Below are positions 38,201 to 59,790 of a stretch of 64,000 bases of DNA, piece by piece (position 1 is the first letter of the stretch; the number at the start of each line of letters is the position of its first letter). The translations under genes and the position numbers were made by a program. The notes below the pieces were generated by a model. It saw only the letters and a list, made by a program, of their open reading frames with translations, was not told the DNA's origin and searched no databases. The stretch is from the NCBI RefSeq assembly GCF_037975245.1, contig NC_092573.1, positions 8,834,501 to 8,898,500 on the forward strand. The letters run 5' to 3'. Source of the DNA: Apostichopus japonicus. Lineage: Eukaryota > Echinodermata > Holothuroidea > Aspidochirotida > Stichopodidae.

Positions 38201-41200
38201 ATGTGACGTCAACTAGTGTGACTGTCTCGTGGCCGGAGTGGAACCGCCAAGTCGACTTAGGTACCGGTCCAGTAACTGGTTACAAAATCATGTATCGTCA
38301 ACATGCTGACAATACGTGGCAGAGTGTGGAGACGAGTGACCAATCTGTTCAGTTAACTCAACTTACGGAATACACGACATATAACGTGTCAATCAGGCTT
38401 AAATACGGAAGTGGTCAATATACAGTCATGCACAATATACAGACGTTTCAAACTACTTGTGGAGGTAATAATATTAATAGCTTCAATCATTTGTTCACGA
38501 TTTAAAAATATTAACAGCTTAGATAAATACATGATTTTCTAATATTAGCTGCTACAAAGTTTTAAGTGCACAATTTGTTCAGCTTCCAGTTTTGGATTAT
38601 ATTTTGACAAATAGCTAGGAAATTATGACGTGGGTTGGATATCGAGTTCGGTTCATTTTTAAACTGATTATCTTAAATCATGAACAATGTGATAACAGTC
38701 GGACGTACTTGCAAGATTACTAAACAATTAACAATCCAGACTGTGTAGCATATATGAAAATGTGAACCTATATTCTAAGCATTTTTGTGAAATTTACATT
38801 CAATTCATATATGATGTTTTCGAAACGGCAACATTCAAAGGTGAATTTGAAACAAACTGGTGTGCTATAATTCATGTACGCTGACAATTTTTGTCCTTCA
38901 AGAACGTAGCATCCAAAATTGTACTTCTTAATATAGATTCATCTCATTAAAAACCACATTGCTGTTATTGGTTTATTGTTAACAACTTCACCTCCCTTAC
39001 GGAAAGTTGGTACTATTCAATCCAATCACGCCCGGAATTAAGAATATGCGGGGGTCATAGGCCATAAGGTTTTTGGGTCAAAACAAAAAAGTAAAGAAAA
39101 TATTTTTCTTTCAGTGCGGAACTATCTTATACTTCAAAAATAAATTCATAATGTAGGAATTTTATTGCAAATTTCATCAGGATGCTTAGAATAGGTTCCT
39201 CTGTCATATAAATCTCCCACCAACTCCTCCCCCACCCCCAACTCCACCCTACCCCCGAGTTAAATAAATCAAAGGCTCACACATATATTAGATTCTTAAT
39301 AAAGATTTATGGGACCTTTCATTTACGAAGGCAAGTTGTTTTTGAGCTCACATTACCTTTACTGTTATAATTCCATCTCTTCAGAATTAGGTGATATTGA
39401 CCTCCAATTGTCATCTTCTTCCGAGAGTGAAGGCCTAGCTAGTTTGGTGGTCAATTGGTCGTACCGTACAATGATAGATGCTTGTAGCGTCACTAATCAG
39501 TCTATACATATGCAACAACTGGATTTGGATAATTGTCGGGCCTCACATGCTGGTCCCATAGAGAAGGTCTTGGGTGCTTACACACGAAACTACACAGAAC
39601 AGACCCTGGCCGCTAATTCTGATTTCAACGTAACATTGACGGTGCGAACAGAAACCAAAGTTTATCACAAATCAGGACAATTACGAACGGATTCTACAAG
39701 TGAGTAAGCAAAGTAGGAGCAGTGGTTGTGCCGAGGAAGGGGGGGGGGGCATGGTTCAGTCAGGGCAGATTAAGCCGGTGAAGAATTAGACAACTGATAC
39801 GTCGGGGCGTAATACACGTTTGCAATCCCACACAAAATATCAAGAGAATTTTAAAGCTAAGTCATTCCGTGAAGAGCTAATTAGATACCTTATTTACTTT
39901 TCTGGGTTGATCGCCGTGTTACCCAGCCCCCCCCCCCCCATCTCCCTCATATGGATGTCGCCTACAACGACCCAACGACTACACGCATGTATTTATGAAC
40001 TATTCATTCACATCTGGCACATGAAATTTCAGCCACTGCCAATATCAGCCCCCTTCTCACCTTTGAAATCCTGTGCACGCCACTGTACAGAAGGGAATCT
40101 AATGCAGGTGTCCCTCGGGTCAAATCCGCGATAGTTTTCAATCTGTCCTGCAATACGAAAAGAAAAGCTAAATTAGCACACAAGTTTTCACTAAGTGGCC
40201 CCTCTGTGGACCCTTCAGACATTAGGCTAAAATACCCTACCAGCACCAGCCTACACTGCATATTGCTCAATATATATGTATGGGTGACATTTTAATTCTT
40301 TGCTACTACTAGCGATGTTCATCTGATTCTTCTAGAATGCTTATGGAGAATCACTACAATATACACCAGCTAATAATATTCAAAATTGTCTCATTCTGTC
40401 ACCTAAAGTCTCTAATTTCTTCGCTGTTCAAAACAACATATTTGTATCAAGATGTCAACAGTAATTTATTTTTTATATATGCATATGGAACCTTTTGCTC
40501 TAAAAACGACCCGTTGTCGGAGAATGAAATGCTGTTGTATACGCACAGGAAGCTTGCGGTTTTCACTCTACGAAACTGCTGTGAGAGCACTGCACACTGT
40601 GGTGTGTTCAGATTAGCCGCGTAAAGGAGGACTTTACAAAATTTCTTACGATGCTTTTGATTTGCTGGTGAAAAGTACTGGCCTTAATATTGACCAATCA
40701 AGTCATTTTTCAAGTATTTCAATAGAGAGAGGAGTCAACGATGGCATAGGATATAAATTGATTACGCAATCACACTCACAGCAAGCACAATGTAAGCACT
40801 GAGAGATAGGGAAATTTTGAAGACGTTCACTGCTTTCCGAAGTGGTTTTTACTTTCTCAGATTACAAAGTACGGGGTTTAGTTCACACGCATACTAAATA
40901 ATGACACATTATTGTATAGAGGACACACTTTTCTTCAAAATGACAAAAGAAAGAGTTTCTGAGTGCAATACATAAAAAGTTATGAAAAGAGTTAGCGCGA
41001 AATGTGCTTAATTTGTAGCGGTATTTGCTGCGTAAAGAGGTGTTTTGCGCCTAGTTCCGCAAGGAATTTATATGTGTTTATGTACATTGATGCGACCATA
41101 TATATCACAAACACCATGCAGGACGAATTTGTGTTCGTCTAGCAAAACCCCAGGTTATAAACTATTCAGTATGACATGTTTGAGGGTTTTTCCTTACAAA

Positions 41201-41955
41201 CCGGATTTTTTTTTTACACTGACAGTTAACTGCTTGTGGTACGATATTAATATAAGATTGCTTCTTATGATAAATAGTACGTTTAACTTTCTTCTTCTCA
41301 GAGAATGTTTGAAAATACCTCTCCCATTTGTGCAGACAGTTGAGATAATCTTGTACATACTGTTAGTGCATGACCCTCATCAAAGCACCCGCATTGACAG
41401 TATAAGCATTACGAATATCAAGTTTCTGTCAGATAGAGTTTAAGAACTGTTGATACTGTCAGTACGAGTACTATGCAGCATGACATTGGAGAACTGTATA
41501 GAGTGGTAATAGCGTTAGAACATTGCTCCAACAGGGAACAGGTACATGTCCAATTGATAGAATGCCACTATTTGTGTTTAATCAGGTTTGCTCATCTACA
41601 TATCTAAAGTTTTCAAAAACTATTCTATCTATCATAATTTCTTTTCTCTTTTTCTTTTTGGTAACCCCAAGAACCATCTGGTAAACCAATTAAAATCGGG
41701 GCAACGGAGAGGGAGAATGAGGGTTCTGTGGAATTTCGCTGGAATGATCCTGAGTGCACGGAGCGCCATGGTGATATCATTCGATTCCACTATGTGTTTC
41801 GAAGGACTCATCGAACCGACGACATTACTGGGAGTACTACCAACAAGCAAAAGCGTTTCCACTACCTAACAAGTGGTGAAGGTTATTCGTTTGAGGTAAA
41901 AGCTGCTACAGACAAAGGAACTGGACCAGCGGCCAGTATTGAACATACGTTTTGA
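25759..41955 (+). CDS. Secreted FnIII-repeat protein, gene 1 (six exons, ~530 aa)
   Basis: Exons: 25759-25843, 36570-36863, 37562-37870, 38159-38464, 39385-39699, 41672-41955. All junctions are GT-AG and all introns are phase 1, giving an open frame of 531 codons including the stop. Exon 1 encodes a signal peptide ([20 protein letters not shown], then CC). Exon 2 is a ~98 residue N-terminal module I do not recognise. Exons 3 and 4 are fibronectin type III domains (conserved Trp, the 'L...T.Y...I' motif). Exon 5 is a Cys-containing FnIII-like domain. Exon 6 is a last FnIII domain ending in TGA. There is no transmembrane, kinase or phosphatase segment, so the product should be secreted. FnIII arrays of this kind occur in receptor ectodomains such as Tie and receptor tyrosine phosphatases, but the function here is unknown. 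A 10.7 kb first intron contains an antisense L1. A paralogue follows at 43608 on the same strand. Confidence 0.85.
26137..26292. repeat. (TA)n microsatellite
   Basis: About 150 bases of TA dinucleotides with occasional TTTATA, TGTATA and TACATA interruptions, in intron 1 of gene 1. The 106 codon Tyr/Ile frame across it is an artefact. Confidence 0.95.
27230..31330 (-). pseudogene. LINE ORF2 relic: endonuclease and reverse transcriptase
   Basis: In minus-strand order: [10 protein letters not shown] near 31320, a QETHS endonuclease motif near 31235 separated by a frameshift at a T run, [20 protein letters not shown] and [10 protein letters not shown] (31200-31000). Next come [10 protein letters not shown] (near 30040), [16 protein letters not shown] and [15 protein letters not shown] (29850-29740, the first RT Asp), and [14 protein letters not shown] (near 29590). 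The YADD region is disrupted around a (GA)n run at 29380-29413. [10 protein letters not shown] (near 29340), KYLGI (near 29230) and [16 protein letters not shown] (near 28900) follow. These are textbook L1 motifs, but no long frame survives. Confidence 0.85.
31590..32345 (-). pseudogene. LINE ORF1 relic (Transposase_22-like RNA-binding protein)
   Basis: The minus strand encodes, with frame breaks, a coiled-coil stretch ([32 protein letters not shown]), then [37 protein letters not shown] and, after a break, [12 protein letters not shown] and [10 protein letters not shown]. RRNxVRIFGFP and YSAGKxRD are characteristic of L1 ORF1 proteins. It lies directly upstream of the ORF2 relic. Confidence 0.75.
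32996..33445. repeat. Tandem repeat, ~200 bp unit, 2.3 copies
   Basis: TACGGAAACTTAAAATTTGA begins at 33201 and 33401, with a variant TATGGAAACTTAACATTTGA at about 33000, giving a 200-201 base period. The units share CCAGGCTCCTCCATCCCTC and AACTCAATTATGAGTAATGC. They lie in intron 1 of gene 1. Confidence 0.9.
33446..35010. other. Intron 1 of gene 1, no further feature seen
   Basis: AT-rich intron DNA without recognisable coding or mobile-element motifs. A C run followed by an A run lies at 34624-34648. Confidence 0.4.
35011..36064. repeat. Direct duplication of ~485 bp, 567 bp period
   Basis: The segment 35011-35495 (AAAAGACTGAAAAACCA through GTGCACTCCCCTCAAC) recurs at 35578-36064 with only a few base changes and a poly-T length change. 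The copies are separated by about 82 bases of other sequence. Both lie in intron 1 of gene 1, about 0.5 kb before exon 2. Confidence 0.95.
36570..36863 (+). CDS. Gene 1 exon 2: N-terminal Cys-containing module
   Basis: The acceptor is TTTTTCAACAG and the donor CAGA|GTAAGG, phase 1 at both ends. It encodes [20 protein letters not shown], then [41 protein letters not shown] and SSLPCYQ. Five Cys in the module plus the CC of exon 1 suggest disulfides. It is very close to exon 2 of gene 2, while the surrounding introns are not alike. The position suggests an Ig- or lectin-like receptor head, but I see no motif that settles it. Confidence 0.8.
37562..37870 (+). CDS. Gene 1 exon 3: fibronectin III domain
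   Basis: It encodes [23 protein letters not shown] (conserved Trp), [16 protein letters not shown], the '[12 protein letters not shown]' strand F motif and GDGSPSN before the final strand. Length (~103 residues) and phase 1-1 borders are those of a single shuffled FnIII exon. Confidence 0.85.
38159..38464 (+). CDS. Gene 1 exon 4: fibronectin III domain
   Basis: It reads [53 protein letters not shown] and a terminal TTCGG, 306 bases as in exons 4 and 5 of gene 2. It carries the tryptophan and tyrosine landmarks of FnIII. Confidence 0.85.
38465..39384. other. Intron 4 of gene 1, no further feature seen
   Basis: AT-rich with a C-rich patch near 39220-39255. No repeat or other feature recognised. 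Confidence 0.4.
39385..39699 (+). CDS. Gene 1 exon 5: Cys-containing FnIII-like domain
   Basis: It starts [15 protein letters not shown], then [31 protein letters not shown] and [13 protein letters not shown], and ends DSTS at the donor ACAA|GTGAGT. The two Cys are at positions shared with exon 6 of gene 2 (DSCRV, LECGG), and NxS/T sites are present. The fold is inferred to be FnIII-like from strand pattern, a conserved Trp and position. Confidence 0.75.
39700..41671. other. Intron 5 of gene 1
   Basis: It contains a G run (39740-39749), a C run (39927-39938) and hAT-like words (CAGTGG at 39720, CACGCCACTG at 40076-40085) without matching target duplications. No gene was seen. Short ORFs here are uninformative. 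Confidence 0.4.
41672..41955 (+). CDS. Gene 1 exon 6: terminal FnIII domain and stop
   Basis: It reads [56 protein letters not shown] and then a TGA at 41953-41955. The Trp, the 'Y.F.V.A.T..G.GP.S' signature and one Cys match exon 7 of gene 2. Nothing hydrophobic follows, so the protein ends in this domain. Confidence 0.85.
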
Positions 41956-42099
41956 GTCTAAGTATACAAAATGAAGTTACTGGTAGTAGTCTGTAGACTT
42001 GTTTTAGATTAATAGTGATTTAATGTTAATTAACTTCATGGAATATAAATTGACCCGACTGCATCTTCAGTGTGTCACATTAAATTAAATGCACTGTGA

Positions 42100-42105
42100 A
42101 AATAA
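42100..42105 (+). terminator. Candidate polyadenylation signal of gene 1
   Basis: An AATAAA hexamer lies 145 bases after the stop codon of gene 1, a normal 3' UTR distance. Confidence 0.45.
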
Positions 42106-42703
42106 ACCCGTGAACAATGTAAGTTACTGATACGAATCAAATAAAACGAAACAAGGATTATGCTCTAAAAACAAACTTGCGTTTGAATTTGAATTTGAAG
42201 TTTAGTGTGTGTGCGTGAATGAGCAAGGAAACTTTGTAAACAAATTACTTGCATCCTGTCCCTGCCTGCCCCATCCTGTCCAGCCCCATCCGCGTTTTTC
42301 TCGCATTACTATACACAAGTAAGTGGTGAAAGAGAGTATGAAGACAAATATGATATTGAATCTACAAAATTCTGTATAGTTCGCACGCTTGAAGGAAGTT
42401 GGATATCGTCCAAGCAGACTGAAAACTACATCGGTTTCCTTATCAACTTACGAAGTTGTTTTTCCGAAGGCGTTGGATTACAATTTTAAGAAACTTTCAG
42501 TTTTACGATAAGTTTTTCTATTCGTTTTAGAAACTGCAAAATTTATATGTTGAAGCCACACCCCCACTCCCCCACCCAAGTGAAGTTCTAAGGAGAATTG
42601 CAAAGTTTAGATGACATCCAGAAAATAATTGTTCGAGCCCTCACAGACTTTTACCAGCAACAATGATAACTAATATCACGTGTTTTTTAATCCCTTTGGT
42701 TAA

Positions 42704-42970
42704 CTGGAGTGTTAGCTCAGCGGTTAACGCCGGTGCCTTTCAATCATAAGGTCCCCGGTTCGAGTCACTTCAAGATCAATGTATGTCGTCAAGTTACAGA
42801 GTTGTTGACAATTAACAATTCATAATCATGGACGTTAAATATGAATGTAAGAGACGACTTCGGTCAGCTTGCGGCTTTGATAAGCCAATGAGGCTTCTTC
42901 GCGAGTTCCTGCTTGCAGGAGGATCTAATATACATACATACATACACACACACATACATACATACAAATA
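42704..42970 (+). mobile_element. tRNA-derived SINE, full-length copy
   Basis: The head reads GTGTTAGCTCAGCGGTTAAC (A box) and GGTTCGAGTC (B box) at tRNA spacing. A body of about 120 bases follows (GTTACAGAGTTGTTGACAAT, CATGGACGTTAAATATGAA, GGTCAGCTTGCGGCTTTGAT, GCCAATGAGGCTTCTTCGCG), and then a (CATA)n tail. The same order is found on the minus strand at 62051-62292 and 5'-truncated at 17232. It lies between the two FnIII genes. Confidence 0.9.
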
Positions 42971-43083
42971 TATTACAGGTTAAAAGTACACATATGCCCA
43001 ATACCAATATCATATTCGTTGTATACGTTTCCCTAAGTAAAAACACTGTTAGTTAAATGAGCGGGAAATTATATCATCCTTTC

Positions 43084-43146
43084 CCTGAGAAGGAGAAGAA
43101 AAAGAAGAAGAAGAGGAAGAAGAAGAAGACCTAGAAGAAGAAACAA
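43084..43146. repeat. (AAG)n microsatellite
   Basis: Purine-rich AAG/GAA repeats with interruptions, about 0.5 kb before the start of gene 2. Confidence 0.85.
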
Positions 43147-43607
43147 AAAGGGACAGGTTAACAAGATTTCTGAAATATTTTATGTTTGCTTACCAAATTG
43201 AACAGACTTAAGCACCAGTTTGTCCATTTTTCATATACGTGTATATATTTTTTATTGTTTTAAGGTAAATATGATAACGAAATTAGATATTAACAAACAG
43301 ATGGTCTTCCTTTTTCTTTGATAGGCAACTTCATATCTGAAATTTTGCAGTCTTTCACTTTCACTTTCGTTTCGTTTTATTTTGTTTTTTTCCCTTTTTT
43401 TTTCGTTCGCCTTTTTCGCCTTTTTTTTTGGCCTTGAATAAATAAACATATATACACGTCACGTACCATACGAAGCTTGACTATTTTAAGAATACATTTC
43501 AGCAAAGTCGTTAGGGTCAAGTTAAATGTAAAGGCCCTTTGCGTTTTTTGACCCTCATTCACTTTCGAAAGAGAAACCTTCACAGAACAATCCAGACGTG
43601 CTCTACA

Positions 43608-54298
<10,691 letters not shown>

Positions 54299-54531
54299 TA
54301 TGAATCACTTCAGGAAGTAACGACTCTATTCCCTGCATGCAGGTTACCTGCGTTATGCCATGGTACTTGCGTTAAATCATCTCACCTGCTACTGACGGTT
54401 GAATATTTATTGGGACGATAATCATGTAGGTGTAGACTATTCGTGTTTTGTTTTTGTTTGTTACAAGAAAATATACTGTACCGTCTTGTAATAATACAAT
54501 TAACTAATGTTGAATTTTTTTTCACAAATGC

Positions 54532-54537
54532 AATAAA
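54532..54537 (+). terminator. Candidate polyadenylation signal of gene 2
   Basis: An AATAAA in CAATAAAGAT lies 234 bases after the stop codon of gene 2. TTTTGCACATT follows. Confidence 0.45.
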
Positions 54538-57150
54538 GATTTTGCACATTACAAAAGTAAAAGCACAAATTGTCTATGAGTTTGAATTTTAAGTTTTCTT
54601 CACTTGGAAGACAATACTGGTAACGAACCTATGGATAGCGACTTGGAGTTATTGGAACGGAATGCGCAACTCTACTTCAACTTTCGAGTGACTCCCTAGT
54701 GATTTACGAGAAATCATTATTACAAGCTCTTAGGCAGAAGCCAAAGACGTAGATAGCGCTACCCCGCGTAGCAGACGTTACCTTCTTTCTGTTACTAAGG
54801 AAACTAAGGAAACATAAAGTGGTATTTAACAAAAGTGGTTGCCTTTGCAGGGAGAAGACGTAACGAAACATTGCACCATTGCTACTCTGAATTGAACACA
54901 ATCTGAGCAATCGTCGATCATTGTTAATCAATAGTACCTGAAATCTTTTGATTCTCCTCGCGATTTTCGGTGCAAAATGGTTGTTACATTTTTGGCAAAG
55001 TCGTTGAAAAAAGTGGTAAAATTCCACAAATTTTAGTTTTAGAAAATGTAAATAATCACCTCAGTCTCGTGCTGTCCTGTAATACCTTTAATACCTGATC
55101 ACCAAGCCTTTTAATCTTGGTTTCGTTTCTTCACTCAGATTAGTACTTTGATCTTTTTAATTGAGAGTTTTAATTTAGCCAATTAGGAGCTTAGCGAATG
55201 CACACAGGAGAAGACTAGTAAAGAAGTAATAATCTACAGGAAGCAGGAGTATGCTAAGTGGTTCGAACTTCATCCATTCATTCAATTTGGGAAAATTGCT
55301 AATAGCAGATAACGTCACAAGTTCAGGGAAGACTAAACTGAAACTCCATCACCACATATTATCTATAATGGTCGTTCATTGAAGGAAAAGATACGTTTGC
55401 CAAAACTTAATATTCTTGGCAACTTATACCTACATAAACATAACTTGTTATATCATCGCGGTTGATTACTTCCAAAACATGTAATTTTCTTTTGTTAATT
55501 GTTTTTTTGTTTCTGTTCAGAGATGTGTGATACTCCTGAAATATTTATTTAACTATAACAATCTCTTGTAATTCGACTTCTTTCTATTAAATGTAGACGG
55601 TTTATGCTTCATAAAGATAACAGGAAGCATTTTCAGCATAATTTTAAAGATAATTGCACAGAAGTTTGATTCTCCTGTTTTAGCATATCTGGAACGATCA
55701 AATTAAACATTGACTTGAAAGGAAAGTTATAAGTATAGTTCAAAGGAAAGTTAACGTTCAGCAGATGAAAGGAGGAACAAATTGCGCAGTTTGCAAGCAA
55801 TCCCTGACTGTTTTCGGGACAAGCATTTGAAGTTGAAAGGTTTTGTACCCAAAGTGAACTTGAAGCATGCAGTTGTATTGTCAGAGAAGCACACAAAAAT
55901 TCTTTATTTTTGTTCAAAATTTCCGTCCAACTTCCTACTTCAAACTTGGAATAAATCTAAATAAGTACACACCTCAGTCATTGACATATTGTGAACCTTC
56001 ACAGTCCGTTTGGGTTAAGTTGGAACTCTAGCCAATCAAAGGTCAAAACAGTATAGTTTGATACCCAATATTAGAATGAACGGTGCTGCCGTAAGCAATT
56101 TCCACGTAAATGTTCAGTGTTTGTTCTGGTTTACTTGTAGCGAAAGTCAGTCTTCGACGTCTATAAATATAACATTATGTTAAAGGAAATCACCTAGTCC
56201 CTATCATCAACTACTTACGTTATAAATTGTTTTATTTTTTTCAGTTTGAATCAAAGGTGGCTAGGAATAACATGCCATTCCAAATATCTAACGAATTTCG
56301 ACAAATAATATTAAGGTTCAGTAAACGTGATGGCAGTGATGGTAGCTTTTCATTTTTTACTTCATTAGAATGTACGCCCATTGACCGGCACAATGGCATA
56401 CATGGAGTGGGGTGAGGGTGGAGATGGAGTGGGTGAAGGTGGGGATGGGGTGGAAGATGTTACCATATATGAGATATAATGTCACTACAGTGTGTCAACT
56501 TAGCTTTAACCAACGCACCAACAAGAGGAATAACGTTCACATGTGAATGACGGCGCTAGCTTAAAATACTACACATTTTTGGAAGGAAAAAAATTCTCTG
56601 CATTTAATAGCAGAATAGCGCCTCATCAGGCCACATATACAGTGGCGATGGCTGCACACATGCCGGTCGCAAAGGATGGAGGTCTACCCTCCAGCCATAA
56701 GCAACGATTCACTCACGCCACATAGAACGATTCTTTCTTTTAGTTTATTGACATTTTATTGTACAAGACTGTAAATAAAATATATCTTATTATACAAATT
56801 AATCTTATTAACAAACTGGAAGTTAAAATAAAAGAAGGAAATACACATTTGTCGCCATATTACGCCTAGAGCACTTCTTGTCGATTTGTCCAACTCTCTT
56901 CGCACTTTCACGGGTTCTTTTGCGACATCAAGGGAGACATGGACACGGGGTCCTACAAAAAAGGGCCATACCACCACCGGAGCGTCATGCACTCCTATGT
57001 GCTTTAAACCCTAACACGATTTAAATCACCAGCAGTGCAAGAGCCTTGCATCAGCTAACTTATAGCATCGGCCATCAAGTCAGCTAGATTAGTATAAACA
57101 CTTTGGAGAGGAGTTCATGAAATAGAAAGAAGCCAACTTTATATAGACTC
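54538..57150. other. Intergenic, no gene seen
   Basis: AT-rich DNA. The longest open frames (107 codons minus at 54704-55027, 94 codons minus at 55633-55917) show no motif or splice support. A GGTGGAGATGGAG-type purine-rich patch lies at 56403-56455. Confidence 0.5.
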
Positions 57151-57152
57151 GA

Positions 57153-57254
57153 TCCCGGAAGCGAATTTCTTTTTCCTGAACCTTTCGGGCAGTGTACGTG
57201 GAGTTTAGCCAATCAGAGCGAGGCTGTGTTGATGACGTACTACAGTAAAGATGG
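57153..57254 (+). repeat. Left arm of a ~100 bp inverted repeat, promoter-like
   Basis: TTTTTCCTGAACCTTTCGGG through GAGTTTAGCCAATCAGAGCG and GTTGATGACGTACTAC is repeated almost exactly on the opposite strand at 58485-58585. It contains a CCAAT box and a TGACGTAC (CRE-like) word. It ends at AAAGATGG, which supplies the ATG of the exon candidate at 57251. Confidence 0.85.
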
Positions 57255-57337
57255 CGGCGTGCGTACCAAATGTTGGAGTGGGGAAATCACATTCGATAAG
57301 TCAACATAATTGTTGTACTACAGCAGAAAGTATTAAG
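57251..57337 (+). CDS. Possible first coding exon
   Basis: AAGATGGCGGCG is a strong start context. The frame runs 29 codons (MAACVPNVGVGKSHS...AESIK) to a donor-like AAG|GTATAT in phase 0. A CCAAT box and CRE-like word lie upstream. No downstream exon was recognised before the window becomes repeat debris, and the upstream part is itself a repeat, so this may be fortuitous. Confidence 0.25.
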
Positions 57338-58384
57338 GTATATAGGCCTTGCAATAATAACATTATACTGAATCATTGTGCACAACTTACGTGACGTTTG
57401 CATCGGTTTCTTTGTTGAAAAACGGCGATATATGATCGCTGTCTGTTGTACAAATTTACATTGTCTTCAGATTGACATGACACTGTACTCAGTATCTTAT
57501 TTTGTTTTGATTTATCTTGTGATTTATCTTGTTTTGGGGCACTTTGGCGTTAGCAGCAATATAGGCAGCACATAATTGGGCGGGTCTTATAGCGCGGTTT
57601 GGCAGTGTGAATTTCAAGTTGTTGCTATAGTGCTAGGATTATTAAATTTTGACTCACTCGTCAAGTTGCTGTTAGCAAGTAAACAAGTAATTTTAGTTGG
57701 CCGTTTATTCATATATTTAAAAAAAAGTCTTTGTCTGATCCTGTATTTAATTGTAATTTTGCTTTTCTGCACCTGGAACTGTGTTTAGGAATTGACTAAC
57801 ATCAGTAAGATAAAATCCATATTTGACTTTCTTTACTTGTAAATTATCATTGGTTTATTTATTAAAAATCCTGCTCTTTGCGTTAAAAATTGGACACCTA
57901 ACGGAGGTCAGATTGCAATCAAATAACTTTTCCTATAGCACCTCCTTGTGAGAGACGAGGTCCAGTAATTAACGGTTTATTGTGGAAACTGCCAAATATT
58001 TGTTGTAAACTGATGAGCGAATTATGTAAATAAGAGTGCAAGCACTGCCCTTGTTTTATTATGCAATAAATCCTCTCTTTTAATTGTTCCAGAATGAATA
58101 TCTGTTTCCATTGTCTTTTATTCTAGCCAGTCATCTGCCTTTAAATTAGGATAAACTTTCCTAAAGCGGATGTACCACATTTTGGGGCTGAGACCGATTT
58201 CCCTCTAATAAGATCTAGAAGGAAAATAAACAAAAGAAACTATATATATTTTCGGCACACTATCTTCGGAGTTTCATATATAAGATGACCATGCACTAAA
58301 ACCATGACATAACTTATAATATCGATTTTCAATTCATCGATTTTCAATTCATGATATAGGCCTAATACTTGGACATTACTACTT
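57338..58384. other. No feature recognised between the inverted-repeat arms
   Basis: AT-rich with short hydrophobic ORFs (57378-57788) lacking motifs. CGATTTTCAATTCAT is directly repeated at 58322-58350. Confidence 0.4.
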
Positions 58385-58500
58385 GGACATAAGAAAAAGT
58401 GGGGGGAAAATCCACACGGGGCTCGAACTCGCGGTCTTTCGTTTTCCACCTTATGTTCTTGAAGCGACGCTTTTACCCGACTGACCATCTTTACTGAGTA
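58385..58500 (-). mobile_element. tRNA-derived SINE-like relic
   Basis: The minus strand reads GATGGTCAGTCGGGTAAAAG (A-box like) and then GCGAGTTCGAGCCCCG (B box), with a longer gap than in a tRNA. It directly continues from the inverted-repeat arm at 58485. It is probably a SINE of a family distinct from that at 42704. Confidence 0.5.
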
Positions 58501-58585
58501 GTACGTCATCAACACAGCCTCGCTCTGATTGGCTAAACTCCACGTACACTGCCCGAAAGGTTCAGGAAAAAAAATCGCATCCCGG
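58485..58585 (-). repeat. Right arm of the ~100 bp inverted repeat
   Basis: This is the reverse complement of 57153-57254 with only a few differences, ending at CCATCTTTACT on its inner side. The 1.2 kb between the arms shows no transposase. Confidence 0.85.
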
Positions 58586-58588
58586 AAC

Positions 58589-58635
58589 ACCAGATTACAA
58601 GTCCACGGCTCTTCCCACTGAGCAACCTGAATAGT
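58589..58635 (-). repeat. tRNA-like fragment
   Basis: The minus strand reads GGTTGCTCAGTGGGAAGAGC, then GTGGACTTGTAATCTGGTG, like the D arm and anticodon arm of a tRNA (a TGT anticodon would be threonine), but no clear T arm follows. It is a SINE head or pseudogene abutting the inverted-repeat arm. Confidence 0.5.
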
Positions 58636-58748
58636 TAATTTTCTTTAGTAATATACTTGAATATACAATAAGGTTACAATGGTTCTTTGGTATAGCGTAA
58701 CACACAGAAGAGAGAAATGCGCTCTTTGTAAGATCTAGATTGTACAAT

Positions 58749-58777
58749 CAGGGAGTTGCTCCATCACAACTGGCTGG
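58749..58777. repeat. Degenerate 'CAGGGAGTTG' hairpin
   Basis: CAGGGAGTTGCTCCATCACAACTGGCTGG matches the 13389 palindrome with a few changes, so the stem is imperfect. Confidence 0.5.
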
Positions 58778-59419
58778 TACAATGAGATTACAATACAATG
58801 TTATTGATGATTTAGAAGCAATTAGAAGGATGATTAAACGATTCGTTACGCTACAATGTTTTTGACCACATTGCAACACACAGAAACAAAATGTTAGTTT
58901 GAAGGGATATCTTTGCACAATAGGCTGAGGCTTCCACGCTATTGGGGACTGCGAACAAATAATTCATAACATTACCGTTGTTAATGCATGAAATCCTGAA
59001 GGCTTGTTTAAACTAGCTCAGGAGGTTTTGTTGTGAATTGAGTAACACGTTTATAAGCATACTTCAAGTTCATGCAGATGAAACGGCTGGAGGAAATTCT
59101 AACATTAAACAAGCATGACCTTTTCACATATCGTTGCAAAGGTAGCGGTAGCGGAAAGGCTTTAAACGTTCAAAATACATAAGGTGGCAATCCTGTTTAG
59201 AGACCTGAATTACTCAGTGATAGTTTGAGATTAAGTAATCGAAAGTTTGAGATCAAATGTCAACTAGTAATAACAAAGAATAAGTCGAAATATCCGTATC
59301 ATAATATCTGAAGATATAGTGTAAATTTATTTAGTAGCATAACTTTGCGTTTAGGTCTGCTTATATAGACCGTATGGCTCAGAATACACCTTTCTGACGC
59401 TTAAATTTTTCTATTGGAA

Positions 59420-59790
59420 GGACTCACACTCCTTACGTAAAAGTTGGATCCATGTAAGACTTCATCGACCCCAGGCTACACCGCTTCTTATAAAGTTCCT
59501 TGATTAACCTCTAAGTCCGTCATGGTTTTCCCACTACCATGGAAAATTGTATCGTCTACATACATAGCAGCGTTGCAGTGTGATAGACATAAATCAAAGT
59601 CATTAATATACAGTAGAAACAAACAGTGATAGACCAGAAATAGATCCCTGTTGAACACTGCTATGTATGGTCATGCAGGCTGAATGAATCCCGTAAGCAA
59701 AGTCACTTTGACTTCCATCACACACTCAATAGAATCTTAGTAGCATTGCTATATACTTAGATCTGGTACCAATATAGCATCGTTGATTAA
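59420..59790 (-). pseudogene. Reverse-transcriptase fragment of a non-LTR element
   Basis: The minus strand encodes SSVQQGSISG (cf. GVPQGSILG), then after a frameshift LFLLYINDFDLCL and AAMYVDDTIFHGSGKTM (the YVDD catalytic box near 59550-59565). These are RT motifs of the Jockey/CR1/RTE type rather than the L1 seen at 27-32 kb. Only the palm core is recognisable, and it is broken. Confidence 0.7.

Noticed and set aside
39720-40085. hAT-like element between CAGTGGTTGTGCC and GCACGCCACTG
   Set aside because: The flanking octamers do not match, and the terminal pairing is short.
43539-43607. Upstream in-frame ATG of gene 2
   Set aside because: It would put a polar, basic stretch ahead of the signal peptide. 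The start at 43608 matches gene 1 in length and layout.
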